Positions 7,057-15,422 of a stretch of DNA of 33,212 nt are shown piece by piece (positions within the stretch are counted from its first letter, which is position 1; the number at the start of each line of letters is the position of its first letter). A program made the translations under genes and the position numbers. This DNA is from Anabaena sp. 54 (GTDB lineage: Bacteria > Cyanobacteriota > Cyanobacteriia > Cyanobacteriales > Nostocaceae), in the NCBI GenBank assembly GCA_900299285.1, contig OMJF01000109.1, positions 1 through 33,212 on the forward strand. The letters run 5' to 3'. The notes under the pieces were generated by a model. That model saw nothing but the letters and a program-made list of their open reading frames with translations. It was not told the origin of the DNA and did not search any database.

Positions 7057-8436
7057 CTAATATGAAATCCATGTACCATGAAATCCATAAGGTACACGCT
7101 GAGGAATAATTACCCGCGCTATGGGTTCGCTGGTTATATCTTGGGCGTTAATAAGGACAAGTTCTGAGGTTTGGGAATTTTCATCATAAACAAATGTTAC
7201 CAACCATCCTGCATCTTCAGCAGTAGCATGAGGAGATGGTACAAATACTGATTCTCCACCATAACGATTTTTACCAAATTTATGGGTTTGGGATGTACCA
7301 TTTTCAAAATCGTATTTAATTACACCATCAAATAAGGGGTTTGGATTATTTGCCATTTTTCCCACGTACCCATACTGGGTTTTTCTCCCTAACAGGTTTT
7401 CATTAACACGAGGAAATTCTCCAGATACATCATCTAATTGTTCTTCTGTGACTGTACCCTTGGAAAGGTTAAAGCGCCAACGGTGTAAAAAAGGAATACC
7501 TCCTTGGGGATCACTGTATGTATCATCAGAAACAAGGACATTAGTAGAAGTCATGCGACAAGCAATAAGTACCACCTCGTCTCCAGCTTCATAAGCGTTG
7601 AGGGTGTGGAAGACATAGCAAGAAGGACATTCAAACCAGCGAATATTGCTGTTGTCACCATGACGAGGTATGATACCAAAGCGACTGGGGCGATGTTTCT
7701 CAAACATCAACATTGGTTCTCCCCGCTGCATTCGTTCCATGCTAAATGTCAGGGGTAAATCCATGAAAATGGTATAATTTTCCGTAATGGCAAAATCGTG
7801 CATCATTACAGCCGTTGGTATTTCTATCGGTACTGTTGACAATAGCTCACCTTGGCCAGAAACTATGCCATATTGTACATAAGGTGGTCTAAAACCGTAA
7901 CCAAAAAACATCATTTCCCCTGTGACTGGATCTACCTTGGGATGGGCAGTAAAAGCAGAAACTAGTTTATCATTATAAGTATATTCCCCAATAGTCCCTA
8001 AATCAGGAATACTAATATGATGAGGCGCACCTCCTTCCCATAATGCTAAAAGTTGTTTATTATGCCATACAAGGGCTGTATTCGCAGTATTTTTACTGAT
8101 ACCATGGGGGTTGTCTAATTGTGGTGGTTCTAACATTCCAGTCCATATAGCCTTACCCGCTTCATGTTCAATATTCCATCCCTTAGTTCTCACATAACGA
8201 TTTTTGTAAGTAGCTTTACCATGATTAAGCTGTACACCATGCAACATTCCATCACCATCAAACCAGTGATATTGACCAATGGGATTTCCTTGGGGGTTGG
8301 GACCATTACGGACAAACATCCCTGATAAGTCTGGGGGTAATTCTCCAATTACTTCTAAGCTATCAGTGGTAATTTCCGTGTTTATGGGTGCAAAATTCCC
8401 TTGTAAATAGGGATTTGCTGCTGTTAATGTGGTCAT
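7057..8436 (-). CDS. carotenoid cleavage oxygenase
   Basis: An Fe(II)-dependent oxygenase of the carotenoid cleavage/RPE65 family, which cuts carotenoids or apocarotenoids at a double bond to give aldehydes such as retinal. The 459-residue product is close to the usual 450-490. The four iron ligands of the seven-bladed propeller are present: His165 (FTAHPKVD), His213 (MMHDFAIT), His277 (YVFHTLNAYE) and His453 (GFHGTW) near the C-terminus. The N-terminus has the family signature GMFVRNGPNPQ (39-49) followed by WFDGDGMLHG. There is no signal peptide. The regiospecificity (apocarotenoid 15,15' versus 9,10 cleavage as in the Nostoc enzymes) cannot be read from sequence. The gene stands alone and converges on the SDR-PhyH region. 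A functional link between retinal-type aldehydes and the retinol-dehydrogenase-like SDR is possible but only speculative. Confidence 0.93.
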   Translation of the reverse strand: MTTLTAANPYLQGNFAPINTEITTDSLEVIGELPPDLSGMFVRNGPNPQGNPIGQYHWFDGDGMLHGVQLNHGKATYKNRYVRTKGWNIEHEAGKAIWTGMLEPPQLDNPHGISKNTANTALVWHNKQLLALWEGGAPHHISIPDLGTIGEYTYNDKLVSAFTAHPKVDPVTGEMMFFGYGFRPPYVQYGIVSGQGELLSTVPIEIPTAVMMHDFAITENYTIFMDLPLTFSMERMQRGEPMLMFEKHRPSRFGIIPRHGDNSNIRWFECPSCYVFHTLNAYEAGDEVVLIACRMTSTNVLVSDDTYSDPQGGIPFLHRWRFNLSKGTVTEEQLDDVSGEFPRVNENLLGRKTQYGYVGKMANNPNPLFDGVIKYDFENGTSQTHKFGKNRYGGESVFVPSPHATAEDAGWLVTFVYDENSQTSELVLINAQDITSEPIARVIIPQRVPYGFHGTWISY

Positions 8437-8690
8437 AATCAGTCCATTAAATAAGAGAACTGTACTTAATATAATTAAATTTTGCTATTTGTGCCAGGAA
8501 AAACCGTAATATCTTGACTTAAACCGGGATTTCACAGCCTCTCTCCCACAAAGAGAAGGAAACTATACTTTTCTATTTTATCCATTGTCTAATTTCCTCC
8601 TGTTTGGGATTAGATGTTTTGAGATATTCAGATAAAAACTTAAAGTGAATTGTTGTGTGCGATCGCTGGCTCAAGGAGTCAAAGCTTCAC

Positions 8691-8712
8691 ATATAATTCT
8701 ATATAATTCTAT
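8691..8712. repeat. tandem 10-bp AT-rich repeat
   Basis: ATATAATTCT occurs twice in perfect tandem (8691-8700 and 8701-8710), with the next bases ATAT starting a third copy. It directly abuts the left end of the MITE-like element at 8713. Confidence 0.6.
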
Positions 8713-8822
8713 ATACAGCATTTTCCGGTGTAATGAGGTACAGTTTGGGCGGGCAAGATGCCCACCCCACAAGAGTTTCATGATTATGATTTGTGCCTCA
8801 TAAGAACGAAATCGGCTGTAAT
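8713..8822. mobile_element. MITE-like element, 110 bp
   Basis: The left end (8713-8742: ATACAGCA, variable centre, ATGAGGTACA) is the inverted complement of the right end (8793-8822) with some mismatches. The same terminal repeats bound the element at 26024-26131. The interior carries the inverted form of the hairpin also found at 2303 and 6976 (here 8747-8767). There is no coding capacity, so it would depend on a transposase encoded elsewhere. A target duplication is not clear. Confidence 0.65.
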
Positions 8823-8849
8823 TTTTATTTGCTTTTTTTATGATCAAGA

Positions 8850-9270
8850 TTACAGAGTTTTAGGAAAATTACCTTGATTTAGCCAATTAATCATTAAATA
8901 AGGATGAACGATGTGAAGTTCATGGATAGGAGAATGATAAATACACTGAAGCACAGAGTAAATCATCTTCAGTTTCTAAAGAATTTAACCAATTTTTATC
9001 TATATTTTGGGCAATTCTTTGTTGAGCGAGTTTGTATTGATGATGCAATAAAACTCTTGTAATTTCTTGACTAATTTCTTGCCACTGTGCCTCAGAAGCA
9101 ACCCCATTTAACTGTAAGAGTGCTGACCAAGCATTATGAGGTAACATAGCTCCTAGCTTGATTGAATCACTGGCTATTTGGGATATTGAGCGATTTTCCA
9201 TTTTTGATAATACACTAATTCGCTCTGCTGTTTCTAAGTCTAGGTCTGCTGAGATGGTTTTTTCTGTCAT
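8850..9270 (-). pseudogene. ribbon-helix-helix/antitoxin-like gene with one-base frameshift
   Basis: The intact frame from ATG 9270 gives 116 residues. Residues 1-45 (ADLDLETAERISVLSKMENR, then SISQIASDSIKLGA) resemble a ribbon-helix-helix DNA-binding or antitoxin-type domain. Residues 55-100 form helices of unknown role. The last dozen residues (CASVYLSFSYP) look unnatural. If the frame is shifted by skipping one base near 8956-8966, the protein continues for 35 natural-looking residues (SVLQCIYHSPIHELHIVHPY, then a Trp/Asn-rich end) to a stop at 8850-8852. The total would be 139 residues, and 421 bases equals 140 codons plus one base. This supports a recent insertion, a sequencing error or, less likely, programmed frameshifting. 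No toxin gene is adjacent. Confidence 0.6.
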
Positions 9271-9440
9271 TGCTCTATTTTTCTCATGAGTTCTATAAAG
9301 ATTATAACTTTTAATTTCTTATTTTTCATTATTGATTTTATGAAAATTGACTTTTTAGTATAGTTTCTGTTCATGAAAACCAAATGTTAATTAATAAAGA
9401 CATAATTATTTTAGGACTTTTGTGATATATTCAGATATGC

Positions 9441-10166
9441 TCAAAGATATTGTTTCAAAATCTCAACTGTGGCCAATCCTGTTTTTTCCCAACTAAATTG
9501 ATTTGCTCTTTTTAAACCTTTTTCTGCAAGTTGTTTTCTAGTTTCTGAATCATTAATGATCATTTTCATTGCTGCGGTAATTTCTTCTATATGATAAGGA
9601 TTAATTAAAATAGCCGCATCTCCCGCAACTTCTGGAAGCGAGGAAATATTAGAGGTAATAACAGGAGTACCACAGGCCATAGCTTCTAAAACTGGTAGGC
9701 CAAAACCTTCCCAAAGTGTGGGGAAAACTAGTGCAATTGCTTGATTAATTATTATTGGTAATTTGTCGTAAGGTACATAGTTAAGGAATTTTACTAAATG
9801 ATTTATTTCTAGTTCTTTCACTTGTTTTTCTAATAATGGAGTGTAACGTTTATCTGTTGGTCCAACTAACCATAGTTCATAGTCATTGCTGTTAGGTAAT
9901 TTTGCAAAAGCAGAAATTAAACTATGTACATTTTTATAAGGATCTTGTCTACCAATATATAGAAAATAGTTTTTAGTGGGGAGTTTGAGAAATTGGAAAT
10001 GTGAGGAATCATAAGCTAGGGGAATTGGTGTGATTTTATTATGAGGAATATGGAAAAAATCAACAGTAAAATAGTTGGTATTAGTAATCTTTCCAATTGC
10101 TCGGATATTATTTAGTCTTCCACTATTGGTTGTTATTTTTTCCCGTGGTCTTGACTGGTTTTTGGG
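9441..10166 (-). pseudogene. glycosyltransferase family 4, 5'-truncated
   Basis: The frame is open from an in-frame TAG (complement of 10167-10169) to the stop at 9441, about 241 codons. It encodes the C-terminal, nucleotide-sugar-binding half of a GT-B fold, family 4 enzyme: YFLYIGRQDPYKNVHSLI begins the domain, and [20 protein letters not shown] carries the E-x7-E motif. Similarity appears to start about 25 codons in, near FFHIPHNKI. The acceptor-binding half of about 180 residues is absent, and no ATG occurs before 9821, which lies inside the conserved domain. The last gene of the minus-strand block has therefore lost its 5' end. The 74 bases between it and the epimerase gene do not hold the missing part. 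Confidence 0.78.
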
Positions 10167-10243
10167 CTAGTAGTCATCCCTGGTTAAGATCGCTCAATTA
10201 CTTGTCTAAACTGAGTTTCCCATATTTCTGACCACTACAAATA

Positions 10244-11356
10244 TCAGCTTTGACAATTTCCTCTTTTCCTTAACTTGTCACCAATGCACTGTACTAGTTT
10301 TTCCATAATTAGGTTAGTTATTTGTACAGCAGCATCACCTTTTCCATAAAGAGATTTCCACTTTAATGGTTGAATAAAATTAGATATTGCTTGAGTTAAT
10401 TCTTCTGGTTGTACAAGTTGATTCCATCCTGATTCTACGGTTTCTTTCCATTCAGTTTCATTTCGCAAAGTATAACAGGGACGTTGTAAAATATAGGCTT
10501 CTTTTTGAATACCACCAGAATCAGTAACTATGCCTTTACAAGCACTTTGTAAAACCAACATATCTAAATAACTTACAGGAGGAATTGCTTGAATTGATGG
10601 ATGATTGAGATAATCGTTAAATCCCATTTTCTCAATACAATTAACTGTGCGAGGATGAATAGGAAAAACAACTTGCTCATCTAAATTAATCAAACTTTTG
10701 AGGATGTTTTCCAGGCGTACAGCATTATCTGTATTACTGGGACGGTGAATAGTTGCTAGATAGAAATTCCCTGATTTTAATTGATATTTTTGCAATATAT
10801 CAGAGGTTTCTTGAGCTTTTTGTTGATACTTGAAAACTGCATCCATCATCACATCTCCCACTAAGTAGACACCTTGATTAATTCCTTCTTGTTGTAAACA
10901 ATTAACAGCTAAAGGTGTAGGAGCAAATAATAATTGAGAAAGATGATCTGTTACTACTCGATTAATTTCTTCTGGCATTTGGCGATTATAACTTCTTAAT
11001 CCTGCCTCTATATGGGCAATGGGAATATCTAATTTAGCGGCTACTAATGCTCCAGCAATTGTGGAATTTGTATCACCATAAACACATACTAAGTCTGTTT
11101 TTTCTGCTATTAATAATTCTTCTATTTTTTCCATCATTCTACCTGTCATCGCCCCATGTTGAAGACTATGAATGTTTAAATGATATTGTGGTGTAGGTAA
11201 TTCTAAATCCTGGAAAAATACATCAGACATTTTTGTATCAAAATGCTGTCCTGTGTGAATAATTATTTCATTAATTCCGGCATTTTTGAATGCATCACTA
11301 ACAACAGATGCTTTAATAAATTGTGGTCTTGCACCAAGAATGGTAGTAATTTTCAT
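10244..11356 (-). CDS. wecB: UDP-sugar 2-epimerase, WbpI-like (UDP-GlcNAc3NAcA 2-epimerase candidate)
   Basis: A non-hydrolysing UDP-GlcNAc 2-epimerase family enzyme of 370 residues. Family residues are present: GARPQFIKA (8-16), HTGQHFD (34-40), Asp95 in YGDTNST, Glu117 in HIEAGLRS, Glu129/130 in MPEEINR, His204 and DSGGIQKEA (279-287). From memory of the family, the wording KASVVS, MTGRMM and VGDVMMDA resembles Pseudomonas WbpI, which epimerises UDP-2,3-diacetamido-glucuronate to the manno form, more than ordinary WecB. The neighbouring WbpA/B/D/E-like genes support this. I choose ATG 11356; a TTG at 11383 would add nine residues, and the AAGGAG sequence 11 bases upstream fits the ATG. It is followed by the truncated glycosyltransferase and preceded by a methyltransferase in the same direction. 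Confidence 0.85.
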   Translation of the reverse strand: MKITTILGARPQFIKASVVSDAFKNAGINEIIIHTGQHFDTKMSDVFFQDLELPTPQYHLNIHSLQHGAMTGRMMEKIEELLIAEKTDLVCVYGDTNSTIAGALVAAKLDIPIAHIEAGLRSYNRQMPEEINRVVTDHLSQLLFAPTPLAVNCLQQEGINQGVYLVGDVMMDAVFKYQQKAQETSDILQKYQLKSGNFYLATIHRPSNTDNAVRLENILKSLINLDEQVVFPIHPRTVNCIEKMGFNDYLNHPSIQAIPPVSYLDMLVLQSACKGIVTDSGGIQKEAYILQRPCYTLRNETEWKETVESGWNQLVQPEELTQAISNFIQPLKWKSLYGKGDAAVQITNLIMEKLVQCIGDKLRKRGNCQS

Positions 11357-11417
11357 GTTTAATATAACTCCTTTCAACTTCAATTTGATTTTATGTAAGT
11401 CCTGATATCTAAAAATA

Positions 11418-12167
11418 TCAATTATTATTTCCTCCTATGAAAAAGTTAGTCTCGAGAGGTGTTTTTATTAACCACTCAATAAACTCTCCTTTATATTCTT
11501 CTGTTTTTCTAATGAGAAAGAAAATTGAGAATGCTAATGAAGGTAATATATTTGATAAGGAGCGAGCGATTTTTTTAGGAAAAGGATAGAATTGAGAACC
11601 TGAGAAATTTTCTATATATGTGAACCTGTCAGCAATATTTTTATAAAAATTAATTGTATCATTTTTAGAAAATACTCTTACATGAGCAGAAATCAATTTA
11701 GCACAGGTGGGATGAACTCCAAAAAATCCCAGAAACCGATTATGAAATGAAAGTACATTCGGTACGCCCAAATATAAATAACCACCAATTCGTAAAGTTC
11801 TAAAAATTTCGTGATTAATCCAAAATATTTCCTTGGTATGCTCTAAAACTTGGTTAGCTATAATTAAATCTATAGATTCATCATTAAACGGAAGTGATTG
11901 ATTTTCTATATTGATTGAAATAGGATTAATTCCCATTTGTATTAATTTTTCAAAATTCCAACTCCCATAATCTATACCAATACATTGTGCGTTTGTATGA
12001 TGCTGTTGAACTATTAACAAATCTTCTCCACTACCGCATCCTAAATCTACACATTTTGATATACTTATTCTTTTAATATGTTCTTGTAAAATATGTCTAC
12101 CATAGGTTTCACTATGATCAACAATTGTTAGTCTGCTGGCAGTACCAGGTGTAATTTTTCTGAGCAT
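11418..12167 (-). CDS. class I SAM-dependent methyltransferase
   Basis: A 249-residue methyltransferase of the Methyltransf_11 type. The SAM-binding motif VDLGCGSGED is at 40-49, the acidic loop CIGIDYGS ends strand 2, and ANQVLEHT follows the post-II strand. The C-terminal half has a hydrophobic stretch (about 205-218, LPSLAFSIFFLI) that may let it sit at the membrane. The start is well supported by AGGAG six bases before the ATG. Such small methyltransferases in polysaccharide loci methylate a sugar or act on a lipid-linked chain; the acceptor is unknown. It lies between a family 4 glycosyltransferase and the WbpI-like epimerase, within the minus-strand block. It is unrelated in layout to the larger methyltransferase at 18813. 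Confidence 0.85.
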   Translation of the reverse strand: MLRKITPGTASRLTIVDHSETYGRHILQEHIKRISISKCVDLGCGSGEDLLIVQQHHTNAQCIGIDYGSWNFEKLIQMGINPISINIENQSLPFNDESIDLIIANQVLEHTKEIFWINHEIFRTLRIGGYLYLGVPNVLSFHNRFLGFFGVHPTCAKLISAHVRVFSKNDTINFYKNIADRFTYIENFSGSQFYPFPKKIARSLSNILPSLAFSIFFLIRKTEEYKGEFIEWLIKTPLETNFFIGGNNN

Positions 12168-12284
12168 AGACCTCTCCTAAATGTATTTTTGCTGTGTGTA
12201 GTAATAAATTCTACTAGTTAGTATACACACAATCAGTTAAAAGTAACTAATAATTTCTATAATTTCTAAGAAAATATTTGTAAA

Positions 12285-13481
12285 TTACTTGTATTCATTC
12301 CCTAATTGCTCCTGCAAATCATAATTTTCCATTGCTTGAATAATTTTGTCTGTGACTAATTGCCATGAAAAATTTTTTTCAGCATATTCACGTGCTGTTT
12401 TACCCATTTGAGATAATTGCTCTGGATGTGATATCATTTCTATTGCTTTTGCTGCTAAATCTTGAGAATTACCGGGTTTATGTAGTTCTACTACTTGCAC
12501 TGGTTGTAATTCAGACATTCCTCTAATATCAGATGCCAGAATTGGTTTACCTGATGCTGCATAAGCATAAAGCTTAATAGGTGAAAATCCAATTTCTGTT
12601 AATCCTGATAATGGCAAAAGTGCTAAATCAAAACAATTAATATATTCATTTGATACAGCATGGGGAATTGATCCTAAAAATTTTACCGATTCGATATTAC
12701 TATAAGTTTCCTGTAAATAATTAAGTTGTCTTCCACCTCCAATAACCAATAACCTTACTTGTGGATGCTGTAAACAAATTATTGGCATTGCTTTGATGGC
12801 AATTTCTACTCCTTTCCATGGTTCTAAATCACCAATAAATCCTAGATAAAAGTAACTAGGATCTAGATTCAATTTTTGTAAAACTTCCATTCTATTCAAT
12901 GGATGAAAAAAATCAATATCTGTAGCGTTTCCTGCAATCAAAATTTTTTCTTTATTTATCCCATTTTCAATCATCTTTTCTTGGATACCTGGTACAACAA
13001 CTCTAAGTAAAGTTGTTAATTTAGCATCTGTCAATTGTAGCACTTTTACCACAGGTTGAAATTGTTGAGGAATGCCCATCATTGCTAGTTCACCTGCGAA
13101 CCAACCATTATGTTCTGTCATAATTTTTTTAAATCCTTTTAGTTTTAGTATTAGTAATACTACGGATGATAGGATGTGGCTACGCATATAAACCCAGTCA
13201 TAGTCTTGAGGTTTTTGACCAAGAATACAAATTATTTGTGATAAACTATTAATACTTGTCTTGCTCAAAGAAATTAATCGGCTTAAATGATTGCCAGAAA
13301 AAGTAGCATAATCAAAATATTTTGTAGCTATTTCTTTATCAATTTGTTGATTGCCTGTAGTGGGAATAATCCCATGTACGATATGACCTGCACGTTTAAA
13401 TTCTTTTGCTAATGATGTAAAGTGAACTGTGCCACCATTAGGTTGAGATAAATTGAGAGTCGAAATCATTAAAATTTTCAT
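12285..13481 (-). CDS. glycosyltransferase family 4
   Basis: A retaining GT-B glycosyltransferase of 398 residues that would add one sugar from a nucleotide donor to the growing chain at the cytoplasmic face. The N-terminal half shows the acceptor-side glycine loop PNGGTVHF (14-21) and TEHNGWFAGE (122-131). The C-terminal half has FIGDLEPWKGVEIAIKA (215-231), LVIGGGRQLNYL (245-256) and the donor motif EIGFSPIKLYAYAASGKPI (296-314). The length is normal for GT4. It starts 27 bases after the amidotransferase stop, so the two are probably co-transcribed. Sugar and linkage are not predictable from sequence. Confidence 0.9.
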   Translation of the reverse strand: MKILMISTLNLSQPNGGTVHFTSLAKEFKRAGHIVHGIIPTTGNQQIDKEIATKYFDYATFSGNHLSRLISLSKTSINSLSQIICILGQKPQDYDWVYMRSHILSSVVLLILKLKGFKKIMTEHNGWFAGELAMMGIPQQFQPVVKVLQLTDAKLTTLLRVVVPGIQEKMIENGINKEKILIAGNATDIDFFHPLNRMEVLQKLNLDPSYFYLGFIGDLEPWKGVEIAIKAMPIICLQHPQVRLLVIGGGRQLNYLQETYSNIESVKFLGSIPHAVSNEYINCFDLALLPLSGLTEIGFSPIKLYAYAASGKPILASDIRGMSELQPVQVVELHKPGNSQDLAAKAIEMISHPEQLSQMGKTAREYAEKNFSWQLVTDKIIQAMENYDLQEQLGNEYK

Positions 13482-13508
13482 AACTTTTGATAAGGTGTTT
13501 TGATAAAG

Positions 13509-15422
13509 TTAGGGAATTTTTACATGAAAAACTTTTACCCAACGGCTAAAGTTAATTACACGCCAAATAGTGGGATTAAATAACCGTTTACCTGCAATTA
13601 TATCTGTAAACATTTGGTTAATTAATTGGGGATGTAACCAGAGATCAAGGGTGGCAGTAGCTTCTTGAAGTTCTGATTGGAAGGTATTATACAATGTTTC
13701 GCGCATCCAATGATATTCGGGGGTGACAAAACCCATTTTATCTTTTCTGTTTCTAATAAAATCAGGAATTATCCCTGTCATGGCGGATCTTAAAACTGTT
13801 TTTGTTTCTCCATTTTGAATTTTTAGGGTGTCATCTAGTCCATAGACAAGCTCTACTATACGATAGTCTAAAAAAGGTACTCTTGCTTCAATTGAATGCG
13901 CCATTGAGTTACGATCTTCCCAGTGTAGTAGCATGGGGAGACTGGTTTTTGTCAGTTGTAATGCTGATAAATTCTGAATTGGTGTATTTGTTTGATCTGA
14001 TATTTTAAATGGATCTTGAGGGTTAATTCCTAGCGATCGCATTTTGTCAGCATTCATCCAAAAGGGAAATTTAGTTGCTGATGGATAGCCTAAAATTTGT
14101 CTAATTAATTGACGAAGAGGTTCAGGTAAAATAGATTCTACAATTTTCATCAGTTTAGTTGAACCTTGATAACGATGGCAAATGATTATTTCTTGGATTA
14201 ATTGTTTGATGTATTTTTGTTGCCATAGGTAAGTAAATAAAGCCCCATAAAAACCATGATATCCGGCAAAGTATTCATCAGATCCTTGCCCATCTAACAT
14301 GACTGTAACTCCCGATTTCTTAGCTTGATGAAAAATACACCATTGGGCAAAGATACTAGTAGAACAAAAGGGTTCATCTTGATGCCAGGTAATTTGATCA
14401 AGTAAGTTGAATAGTTCTAAAGGATCAGGAAATATATAATGGGGTTGAATATTTGTGGTTTCTAAAATTGAATTAATATAGGGACGTTCATCACATTGGG
14501 GAATGTCAAAACAAGAGGAAAAAGTTTGCAAGGGATAGGCGGTATGTTGATGTTCACGGAGTTGATTTGCTAAACAAACTATGGAAGAAGAATCTAGTCC
14601 TCCTGAAAGACAAGAACCAATGGTTACATCTGCTTGTAACCTTAATTTAATGGCATCTGTTAATAGTTCTTTGACGGAATTTTGTGCTTGTGCAAGAGTT
14701 AATTCTGTGGATTTTTGGGGTAGTTTGTACCAAGATTTTACTTGAATTTTGCCAAAATTATGATCGTTTTGATCTAAAGAAAGTGTGAGATATTCGCCTC
14801 CCCGTAGTTGCCACACTGACTGAAATAATGTTTCTTGGGTATGATCAAATATGCCATAGGTCAGAAAATGATAGGCTTTTTCTGGGTTAATTTGGGCTTG
14901 CCATTGTGGTAAGGTGGTAAATTGTTTAATCTCGGAAGCAAAGGCAATATATTGATGAGGTTGTTGATATATATATAATGGTTTAATGCCAAAGCGATCG
15001 CGCACTGCCCATAATAATTTTTTCCTTTCATCCCACAGCAAAAAAGCAAACATTCCATTAAACCGATGTAAACAATCAAAACCCCAAGCCTGATAAGCAG
15101 CAATAATGACTTCTGTATCGCAATGACTCTGAAAAGAGAAACCGTGATTTGTTAATTCTGCTGCTAATTCTAGGTAATTATAAATTTCACCATTAAATAC
15201 TAACCAAATTTTTCCATCTTTACTGGCCATTGGTTGATGTCCGGCGGAGGATAGGTCTAAAATAGCAAGGCGACGATGCCCTAAAGCTAAACCAAAATCA
15301 TCAGCAAAGTAAAAACCGCTATCATCTGGTCCGCGATGAGAGATAATATCAGTAAAGGATTTGAGGATATCCCTATTGATGGGTTGAAGATTCTGATTCC
15401 AAATACTTGTAATACCGCACAT
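13509..15422 (-). CDS. asnB: asparagine-synthase-like glutamine amidotransferase (first copy)
   Basis: A two-domain class II amidotransferase of 637 residues. Cys2 is the N-terminal nucleophile of the glutaminase domain, with HRGPDDSG (29-36), GHRRLAILDLS (48-58) and FNGEIYNY (76-83). The synthetase domain carries the ATP pyrophosphate loop SGGLDSS (273-279) and later GQGSDEYFAGY. It would use glutamine and ATP to convert a carboxyl to an amide. In this setting, between two glycosyltransferases, the acceptor is more likely a uronic acid on a sugar (WbpS/WbtH-type O-antigen proteins of similar length) than aspartate, but that is inference. The ATG overlaps the TAA of the upstream gene by one base (TAATG), implying translational coupling. 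The C-terminal region VRSAMTGIIPDF is intact. Confidence 0.88.
   Translation of the reverse strand: MCGITSIWNQNLQPINRDILKSFTDIISHRGPDDSGFYFADDFGLALGHRRLAILDLSSAGHQPMASKDGKIWLVFNGEIYNYLELAAELTNHGFSFQSHCDTEVIIAAYQAWGFDCLHRFNGMFAFLLWDERKKLLWAVRDRFGIKPLYIYQQPHQYIAFASEIKQFTTLPQWQAQINPEKAYHFLTYGIFDHTQETLFQSVWQLRGGEYLTLSLDQNDHNFGKIQVKSWYKLPQKSTELTLAQAQNSVKELLTDAIKLRLQADVTIGSCLSGGLDSSSIVCLANQLREHQHTAYPLQTFSSCFDIPQCDERPYINSILETTNIQPHYIFPDPLELFNLLDQITWHQDEPFCSTSIFAQWCIFHQAKKSGVTVMLDGQGSDEYFAGYHGFYGALFTYLWQQKYIKQLIQEIIICHRYQGSTKLMKIVESILPEPLRQLIRQILGYPSATKFPFWMNADKMRSLGINPQDPFKISDQTNTPIQNLSALQLTKTSLPMLLHWEDRNSMAHSIEARVPFLDYRIVELVYGLDDTLKIQNGETKTVLRSAMTGIIPDFIRNRKDKMGFVTPEYHWMRETLYNTFQSELQEATATLDLWLHPQLINQMFTDIIAGKRLFNPTIWRVINFSRWVKVFHVKIP

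Larger units (their letters stand above)
8437..8849. other. 413-bp repeat-rich spacer
   Basis: This spacer holds a degenerate copy of the CTCTCCC-type repeat (about 8535-8559), a HIP1 octamer (8659-8666), a tandem ten-base repeat (8691-8710) and a complete MITE-like element (8713-8822). No coding frame was found apart from the displaced 3' end of the gene that starts at 9270. Confidence 0.55.

Noticed and set aside
6912..7097. 61-residue minus frame between the PhyH and carotenoid oxygenase genes
   Set aside because: It spans the repeated hairpin element and the end of the oxygenase gene and has no start signal.
7504..7758. Plus-strand frame inside the carotenoid oxygenase gene
   Set aside because: It lies opposite a gene with all four iron ligands and has no recognisable content.
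10125..10185. Short plus-for-minus ORF starting MTTSPKTSQDHGKK near the truncated glycosyltransferase, thought to be the start of an intron-encoded or transposase protein
   Set aside because: It stops after 14 codons and nothing downstream resembles a reverse transcriptase or transposase.
14861..15103. Other frames inside asnB (13802-14008 plus, 14861-15103 minus) and at 15336-15602
   Set aside because: Amino-acid composition is unnatural and the overlapping genes have complete motifs.
13509..15422. AsnB copies as housekeeping asparagine synthetase
   Set aside because: Both lie inside sugar operons, one translationally coupled to a glycosyltransferase; metabolic function cannot be excluded but is less likely.
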